Assembly (NCBI GenBank): GCA_043774925.1
Contig: JAYVSZ010000053.1
Span: 1 to 18,521, forward strand
Direction: 5' to 3'
Source: JAYVSZ01 sp043774925
GTDB taxonomy: Bacteria > Pseudomonadota > Gammaproteobacteria > Burkholderiales > Methylophilaceae
Length of the DNA: 18,521 nucleotides
In this document: in pieces, positions 13,550-18,521 of the stretch
How the letters are laid out: each line of letters opens with the position of its first letter
Position numbering within the stretch: position 1 is the first letter of the stretch
Notes under the pieces: generated by a model
The model's database searches: none
Seen by the model: only the letters and a program-made list of their open reading frames with translations
What the model was told of the DNA's origin: nothing
Made by a program: the position numbers and the translations under genes

Positions 13550-14197
13550 TTAAATTAAATATTGAGGTGTTGGTAAAAGCACGCCTATATCGGGAATGGG
13601 TGCCAGTTTGATGAGTTGTAGCGGGATTACGCCTGCCCACACCTCAAGGCTTATATCTTCGGCATCATCAGTCGGTGCGCCAGCACGTATTTTTGTTGCT
13701 GCTTCTGCGAGCGAAATTCGCAATACCGAGGTCGCCGCCATTTCTTTTTTGCTGCCAAGCCGCACTTCGGCATTACGTCCTAGCGCAATTTTGTCCATAA
13801 AAGCGTCTAGCGCGGCACGTTTATCTGCCTCTTTAGTCACTTGTTCAAATTGCCCATAAATAATCGCAGAACGATAATTCATCGCATGATTAAAGGCTGA
13901 CCTTGCCAACACAAGCCCGTCCAAATGCGTAATGCAAATGGAAGCGTCATCGCCATTCAGCAATTGTTTAATCATGCGGCTGCCGTTAGAGCCGTGAATG
14001 TACAAATGGTCTTGCACGCGCCAACAGGCAGTGGGGATGCAATGCGCGCCAGTGTTACCGCTGAATGCAATATGGCACAAATAGGCTTCGTCAATAATCG
14101 CGTAAAGTACGTTAGGGTCGTAATTTGCTTGGCTGGCCATGCGTCGTACGCGGGTACGTGGCGTTGGCGGGGTGAATTTTTTTGTTGTAATTGTCAT
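13550..14197 (-). CDS. Pyridoxamine 5'-phosphate oxidase family protein (FMN split-barrel)
   Basis: About 215 residues from the chosen ATG at 14197. A longer frame from 14239 would run into the end of mmsA, whereas this start leaves a 7-base gap with AGGG upstream. The segments HGSNGSRM and LDGLVLARSAFNHAMNYRSAIIYG are typical of the Pyridox_ox_2/NimA-like split-barrel group, which binds FMN or haem. True PdxH has a different C-terminal signature that is not seen. Members of this group often sit in amine-catabolic clusters without known function. Here it is tightly packed between MmsA and the GS-like ligase, near two PLP enzymes. A role in cofactor or reactive-amine handling is possible but unproven. 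Confidence 0.8.
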   Translation of the reverse strand: MTITTKKFTPPTPRTRVRRMASQANYDPNVLYAIIDEAYLCHIAFSGNTGAHCIPTACWRVQDHLYIHGSNGSRMIKQLLNGDDASICITHLDGLVLARSAFNHAMNYRSAIIYGQFEQVTKEADKRAALDAFMDKIALGRNAEVRLGSKKEMAATSVLRISLAEAATKIRAGAPTDDAEDISLEVWAGVIPLQLIKLAPIPDIGVLLPTPQYLI

Positions 14198-14204
14198 TCG
14201 TATT

Positions 14205-15716
14205 TTATCGCCCTGTTGGCATAATAAATTCCGCGCCACTGCTCACCTTATTTGGCCAACGTGCCGTGACGGTTTTAATGCGCGTGTAAAAGCGCACGCC
14301 TTCTGGTCCGTAAATCGCGTGGTCGCCGAAAATGGAGGATTTCCAGCCGCCAAAACTGTGAAACGCCATCGGCACAGGAATTGGCGCATTGATACCGACC
14401 ATGCCTACTTCAATCTCACTGACAAACGCACGCGCTGCGGCGCCATCACGCGTGAAAATGGCTGTGCCGTTGCCAAACTCATGTGCGTTAATTAAATCTA
14501 CCGCTTCTTTGTAGGTTTTGACGCGCACCACACATAACACTGGGCCAAAAATCTCTTCACAGTAGATTTTCATGTGGGGTTTTACGTGGTCAAACAACGT
14601 ACCTGCTAAAAAGAAACCATGCTTAAAATTTTCGTCTTGCGGCGTGCTTAGCGCGCGACCATCGACAGGGATTTTTGCGCCTTGTGCCACGCCGCTATCA
14701 ATATAGCCGCGTACTTTGTCACGATGTTGCGCGGTAATCAGTGGTCCCATTTCGGCTTTGGCATTCATGCCGTCAGCAATCACAATGCTTTTTACTTTTG
14801 GTGTGAGTTTTGCAACGAGTTCATCCGCCACTTTGTCACCGACCACCACGGCGACAGAAATCGCCATGCAACGCTCACCCGCAGCGCCGTAAGCTGCGCC
14901 CATCAAGGCATCTGCGGCCATGTCTAAATCCGCATCAGGCATAATTAACATGTGATTTTTCGCGCCACCCAGCGCTTGCACGCGTTTGTGGTTGGCATTG
15001 GCGGTGGCGTGAATGTATTTTGCAATGGGCGTAGAGCCGACAAAGCTGATGGCTTTGACTTTTGGGTGATGCAATAGCGCATCTACCGCTTCTTTATCAC
15101 CATGCACCACGTTAAATACGCCATCGGGCAAACCAGCTTCTTTCAGTAATTTGGCGAGGTAAATCGAGGTGCTGGGCACGCGCTCAGAAGGCTTCAACAC
15201 AAAGGTATTGCCGCACACAATGGCAAGCGGGAACATCCACATCGGTACCATGGCGGGGAAATTAAATGGCGTAATGCCTGCCACCACGCCCAAAGGCTGG
15301 CGCATGGAATAACTGTCTACATCTGTGCCAACATTTTCGCTAAATTCGCCTTTTAAAAACTGCGGCGCACCGCAGGCAAATTCCACATTTTCTAGTCCGC
15401 GCTGAAACTCTGCCGCGGCATCTGCTAATACTTTTCCGTGTTCTTGCGAGATGATTTTAGCGACTTCATCCGCATGTTCTTCTAATAAGTTCTTAAATTT
15501 AAACATCACACGAGATCTTCGCAGCGGCGTGGTGGCTGCCCAGGCTGGCCAGGCGGCGGCGGCGGCGTTTACGGCGGTATCGACATCGTTTGTGCTTGCT
15601 AATGGCACATGGCTTGTCACCAAGCCAGTGGCGGGGTTGAACACATCGGCAAAACGACCGCCAGTCGGTGAAGTTGCTTGGCCGTTAATCCAGTGTGAAA
15701 CATGTGGTGTTGCCAT
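14205..15716 (-). CDS. mmsA: CoA-acylating (methyl)malonate-semialdehyde dehydrogenase
   Basis: This enzyme converts malonate semialdehyde to acetyl-CoA, or methylmalonate semialdehyde to propionyl-CoA, with NAD and CoA and loss of CO2. The 503 residues fit the MmsA/IolA/BauC family. Marks are PFNFPAMVPMWMFPLAI (150-166), LGGAKNH (249-255) in place of the usual ELGGK (lack of the general-base Glu is diagnostic of this CoA-dependent group), catalytic Cys283 in GERCMAIS, and EEIFGPVL. The start has a clear AAGGA site and lies 22 bases after the BauA-like aminotransferase gene. This aminotransferase-MmsA pairing is the known arrangement for beta-alanine breakdown in Pseudomonas (bauA/bauC). Beta-alanine is therefore the most likely source of its substrate here. 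Confidence 0.93.
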   Translation of the reverse strand: MATPHVSHWINGQATSPTGGRFADVFNPATGLVTSHVPLASTNDVDTAVNAAAAAWPAWAATTPLRRSRVMFKFKNLLEEHADEVAKIISQEHGKVLADAAAEFQRGLENVEFACGAPQFLKGEFSENVGTDVDSYSMRQPLGVVAGITPFNFPAMVPMWMFPLAIVCGNTFVLKPSERVPSTSIYLAKLLKEAGLPDGVFNVVHGDKEAVDALLHHPKVKAISFVGSTPIAKYIHATANANHKRVQALGGAKNHMLIMPDADLDMAADALMGAAYGAAGERCMAISVAVVVGDKVADELVAKLTPKVKSIVIADGMNAKAEMGPLITAQHRDKVRGYIDSGVAQGAKIPVDGRALSTPQDENFKHGFFLAGTLFDHVKPHMKIYCEEIFGPVLCVVRVKTYKEAVDLINAHEFGNGTAIFTRDGAAARAFVSEIEVGMVGINAPIPVPMAFHSFGGWKSSIFGDHAIYGPEGVRFYTRIKTVTARWPNKVSSGAEFIMPTGR

Positions 15717-15738
15717 TGTCGTATCCTTAAATTTTGCG

Positions 15739-17127
15739 TTATTCTTTCACCGCTTTAACCGCGTTGCGCAAACCCTCTACCATGTCTTCCACTTCTTTGG
15801 GCGTACTAATAAATGGCGGTGCAAGCGAGATGGTATCCGCGGTAATGCGGAACAAATGTTGGTTGGCAAAACCATGTTCAAATACTTTAAACGCGCGTAA
15901 GCCTGGTTTGCTAAACGGCGCTAAATCGACCGCGGCGGCCAAGCCAAAATTACGAATATCTGATACAGCACTTTCACTTTTTAGGCTGTGCACGGCGTTT
16001 TCTAGCACGGGGGCAAGTTCAGTTGCACGCTTAAACAAGCCTTCCTCTTGGTAAATATCTAAGCAGGCTAAACCTACAGCAGTGGCCATGGGGTGGCCAG
16101 TGTAGGTGTAACCATGAAACAGCTCGGCCATGTGTTCTGGCTGGTTAATGCTCATAAATGCTTCGTAAATTTCGCGTTTGGCAATAATGCCGCCAAGTGG
16201 AATAACGCCGTTGGTGACAGCCTTGGCGAAGGTAATAATGTCTGGTGTCACGTCTAATTTTTGTGCGCCAAAATTTTCACCTAAACGCCCAAAGCCAGTA
16301 ATCACTTCATCAAAAATCAGCAAAATGCCGTGTTTGGTGCAAATTTCACGCAGGCGTTTCAAGTAGCCTGCTGGTGGCACAATTACGCCAGCCGAGCCTT
16401 GCACTGGCTCTACAATGAGTGCGGCAACAGTCGCAGGGTCGTGTAATGTCAAGATACGTTGCTCAAACTCATTCGCCAATGTGATTCCGCCATCATCTGG
16501 CACACCGCGAGTAAAAGCGTTTTTTACAATATCTAGCGGATGGCGAATATGGTCTACACCAGCCAGCATATTGCCAAAAGCTTTGCGATTCCCTGCAATA
16601 CCACCCACCGCAATGCCGCCAAAATTTACGCCGTGATAACCACGCTCGCGGCCAATAAGTTTGTTTCTTAATGGATTGCCTGTAATGCGATGGTAAGCCA
16701 ATGCAATTTTTAATGCAGTATCAACGGCTTCAGAGCCTGAGTTAGTGAAAAATATTCTATCTAAGCCGACTGGCATGTATTGCGCTAGTCTCTCAGCTGC
16801 TTCAAATGCCAACGGATGGCTTGATTGAAATGCAGGGGCATAATCTAGTGTGCGTAGTTGATTCGCAACAGCAAATGCAATCTCTTCACGGCCATGGCCA
16901 GCAGGCACACACCACAAACCCGCAGTGCCATCGAGTATCTGCCTGTTATCTATGGAGGTATAGTAATTGCCCTTAGCTGCTTTAAATAACCGTGGCATAG
17001 ACTTGAACTGTCGGTTAGCAGTAAACGGTACCCAATAATTGGACATATTGGGTAGCTTAATTGTAGAAGCTTGTTCTGGGCTTGAAGTATTTAATATCGG
17101 CCTATTCATAGGTAATTCCAAACTCAT
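15739..17127 (-). CDS. Omega-amino acid:pyruvate aminotransferase (BauA-like)
   Basis: This class III PLP aminotransferase (462 residues from the first ATG) resembles beta-alanine:pyruvate transaminase. Recognisable are YWVPFTANRQF (31-41), FFTNSGSEAVDTALK (126-140), GRERGYHGVNFGG (159-171), IVEPVQGSAGVIVPP (238-252), Asp273 in FDEVITGFGRLG and Lys302 in ITFAKAVTNG. It would convert beta-alanine to malonate semialdehyde for MmsA. GABA or other omega-amines are alternatives. It heads the five-gene run. The start is uncertain: ATG at 17127 lacks a ribosome site, while the in-frame ATG at 17109 has GGA at good spacing and fits the candidate promoter better. Confidence 0.9.
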   Translation of the reverse strand: MSLELPMNRPILNTSSPEQASTIKLPNMSNYWVPFTANRQFKSMPRLFKAAKGNYYTSIDNRQILDGTAGLWCVPAGHGREEIAFAVANQLRTLDYAPAFQSSHPLAFEAAERLAQYMPVGLDRIFFTNSGSEAVDTALKIALAYHRITGNPLRNKLIGRERGYHGVNFGGIAVGGIAGNRKAFGNMLAGVDHIRHPLDIVKNAFTRGVPDDGGITLANEFEQRILTLHDPATVAALIVEPVQGSAGVIVPPAGYLKRLREICTKHGILLIFDEVITGFGRLGENFGAQKLDVTPDIITFAKAVTNGVIPLGGIIAKREIYEAFMSINQPEHMAELFHGYTYTGHPMATAVGLACLDIYQEEGLFKRATELAPVLENAVHSLKSESAVSDIRNFGLAAAVDLAPFSKPGLRAFKVFEHGFANQHLFRITADTISLAPPFISTPKEVEDMVEGLRNAVKAVKE

Positions 17128-17145
17128 CCAGTATGTTTAAGTTAC

Positions 17146-17174
17146 ATATTCAAGTGTTTAGTATGTGCCGTCAA
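17146..17174 (-). promoter_or_regulatory. Candidate promoter of the bauA-mmsA run
   Basis: TTGACG (17174-17169, minus strand) is a strong -35. Seventeen bases on is a weak -10, GAATAT (17151-17146). Transcription would start near 17139, leaving only about 12 bases to the first ATG but about 30 to the ATG at 17109. Confidence 0.4.
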
Positions 17175-17178
17175 GACT

Positions 17179-17260
17179 GTATTTATAAATACATAACTCA
17201 TTGATTTATTTAATAACAATTTTATTAATGTTATTGTATATTTAACACTTTAAACGTTTA
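17179..17260. promoter_or_regulatory. Cluster of palindromes upstream of the bauA-like gene
   Basis: Three dyads lie in the AT-rich 197-bp gap: a perfect 14-bp palindrome GTATTTATAAATAC (17179-17192), a 7-10-7 inverted repeat AATAACA/TGTTATT (17212-17235) and a perfect 10-bp palindrome TAAACGTTTA (17251-17260). The first abuts the candidate -35 and is well placed for a regulator. No terminator with a clear T-run was identified after the upstream patD-like gene. Confidence 0.4.
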
Positions 17261-17324
17261 GCTAAAAAGTTAGGGGTCGGTATGGAGTCAAACTTAGATT
17301 TTCGCTAAAGTTTAAATCGGATTT

Positions 17325-18521
17325 TTATAGCTTCACCATTATATGTCTCACCACGCTGTAGTCCTCAATCGCGTACATTGACATATCTTTACCGTAGCCA
17401 GATTTTTTCATGCCACCGTGGGGCATTTCGGATACCAGCATGAAATGCGTATTGACCCATGTACAACCATATTGAAGTTCTCCAGATACGCGCATAGCTC
17501 GCGATACATCTGATGTCCATACTGAGCTGGCAAGGCCGTATTCTGATTCATTTGCCCAACTCAAAACTTGTGCTTCATCATCAAAAGGAGTGATTGATAC
17601 TACTGGACCAAACACTTCTTTGCAGACGATTTCATCAGTTTGGCGCGCACCAGCAATAATGGTGGGTTCGTAAAAGAAACCGCGACCATCGCGGATTTTT
17701 CCACCTGTGGTAATTTCAATATGTTTTTGTGTTGCAGCACGTTCTACAAAGCCTGCCACACGGTTGCGTTGACGTTCTGAAATGAGAGGCCCCATTTCAA
17801 CGCCCGTAACATTTTGTTCGCCTACTTTAATACTCGCTGCCGCAGAGGATAATTCTGCGACTAATTTCTCATAGATCTTTTTGCCTGCGTAGATACGGCA
17901 AGCTGCTGTGCAATCTTGTCCGGCATTGTAAAAACCAAAGGTGCGCACGCCTTCTACTACTGACGCTAAATCTGCATCATCAAACACAATCACAGGTGCT
18001 TTTCCGCCTAATTCTAGATGAGTGCGCTTCACACTTTTGCTCGCGACATCCATGATTTTCTGACCAGTTGAAATGTCACCGGTAATTGAAATCATTTGTA
18101 CTTGTGGCTGTGAAATCATCGGTGCGCCAACTGACTCACCGCGTCCTGAAATAATGTTGACGACGCCAGCAGGGAAAATATCAGCGATAAGCTCAGCTAA
18201 TTTAAGGGTAGTTAAGGGCGTCATTTCAGAAGGCTTCAGTACTACAGTATTTCCCGCGGCAATCGCTGGCCCCAGTTTCCAAGCGGCCATCATCAGCGGG
18301 TAGTTCCACGGTGCGATAGAGGCAACTACACCAAGCGGGTCACGGCGTATCATGCTGGTATGGCCTGGTAAATATTCGCCGGCCAGCGAGCCTGTCATGT
18401 TACGTACGGCGCCTGCAAAAAAACGGAATACATCGGCAACAGCAGGCATTTCATCGTTGAGCGCTGCCAGATATGGCTTGCCGCAATTCATTGATTCGAG
18501 ATTGGCTAAGTTGATGGCGTT
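17325..18521 (-). CDS. patD: Gamma-aminobutyraldehyde dehydrogenase (PatD-like), copy 2, 5'-truncated by window edge
   Basis: The reading frame stays open to the last base of the window, so the N-terminus (roughly the first 80 residues) is missing and the Met at 18491 is internal (it sits in LESMNCGKPY). The 398 visible residues carry APWNYPLMMAAWKLGP, ELGGKAPVIVFDDADL, the catalytic Cys in NAGQDCTAACR, KEVFGPVV and the MPHGGMKKSGYGKD ending, as in copy 1. Role: oxidation of 4-aminobutanal (or 3-aminopropanal) to the amino acid. It precedes the bauA-mmsA run in the same direction with a 197-bp gap. Similarity to copy 1 is high but clearly below identity at both protein and DNA level, so this is an older duplication or a separately acquired paralogue. 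Confidence 0.92.
   Translation of the reverse strand, partial: NAINLANLESMNCGKPYLAALNDEMPAVADVFRFFAGAVRNMTGSLAGEYLPGHTSMIRRDPLGVVASIAPWNYPLMMAAWKLGPAIAAGNTVVLKPSEMTPLTTLKLAELIADIFPAGVVNIISGRGESVGAPMISQPQVQMISITGDISTGQKIMDVASKSVKRTHLELGGKAPVIVFDDADLASVVEGVRTFGFYNAGQDCTAACRIYAGKKIYEKLVAELSSAAASIKVGEQNVTGVEMGPLISERQRNRVAGFVERAATQKHIEITTGGKIRDGRGFFYEPTIIAGARQTDEIVCKEVFGPVVSITPFDDEAQVLSWANESEYGLASSVWTSDVSRAMRVSGELQYGCTWVNTHFMLVSEMPHGGMKKSGYGKDMSMYAIEDYSVVRHIMVKL

Noticed and set aside
14198..14239. Upstream start extending the PNPOx-like protein by 14 residues
   Set aside because: It would overlap the end of mmsA, the extra residues look unlike family N-termini, and the ATG at 14197 has better spacing.
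15451..15900. Plus-strand 149-codon open frame across the mmsA-bauA junction
   Set aside because: It is antisense to two firmly identified genes and has no domain signature.
17150..17175. GGCAC in the bauA upstream region as a sigma54 -24 element
   Set aside because: There is no GC at the required 10-base spacing; a sigma70 reading fits better.

Overview
The window is 18.5 kb in which every confident gene lies on the minus strand, so transcription runs from high to low coordinates. Gene content, Shine-Dalgarno spacing, moderate-to-low GC judged by eye and AT-rich intergenic regions suggest a Gram-negative proteobacterium. A betaproteobacterium, perhaps a methylotroph-like Methylophilaceae member, would fit, but that placement is inference. 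The theme is catabolism of small amines and amino alcohols as nitrogen (and perhaps carbon) sources.

Layout in transcription order. (1) 18521-17325: the 3' part of an aminobutyraldehyde dehydrogenase (patD-like copy 2, cut by the window edge). (2) 17127-10816: a tight five-gene run of an omega-amino acid:pyruvate aminotransferase, CoA-acylating (methyl)malonate-semialdehyde dehydrogenase MmsA, a PNPOx-like flavin-fold protein, a PuuA-type glutamine synthetase-like ligase and a second class III aminotransferase. (3) 10599-3188: an ethanolamine operon of APC permease, EutA reactivase, a 724-residue EutB-EutC fusion, a stand-alone EutB and a stand-alone EutC. (4) 2826-1876: a TorF-like outer-membrane porin preceded by an NtrC-type site, ending in a strong terminator. 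(5) 1725-289: a complete patD-like gene (copy 1), then tRNA-Arg(ACG) at 220-144 with a terminator hairpin. A short open frame at 1-102 on the plus strand may be the tail of an integrase-like gene.

How the genes could work together (inference). The porin and permease import amines. The ammonia-lyases release NH3 from ethanolamine or related amino alcohols, and EutA renews their adenosylcobalamin. No microcompartment shell gene, EutE, EutT or regulator is present here, which points to a cytosolic nitrogen-scavenging system. The second module could take diamines through aminoaldehydes (aminotransferase, PatD) to beta-alanine or GABA, then through the BauA-like aminotransferase and MmsA to acetyl-CoA. 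The GS-like ligase may gamma-glutamylate an amine.

The most unusual element is the pair of ethanolamine ammonia-lyases in one operon. The stand-alone EutB keeps every substrate-contact residue checked. The fused paralogue keeps most of them, but the position of the substrate-amine-contacting aspartate (E. coli EutB D362) is alanine, and its pocket loop is rewritten. It is a candidate AdoCbl-dependent lyase with altered specificity, or a heteromeric partner. The eutB-eutC junction also holds a palindromic repeat that overlaps a four-tract G-quadruplex motif on the mRNA strand.
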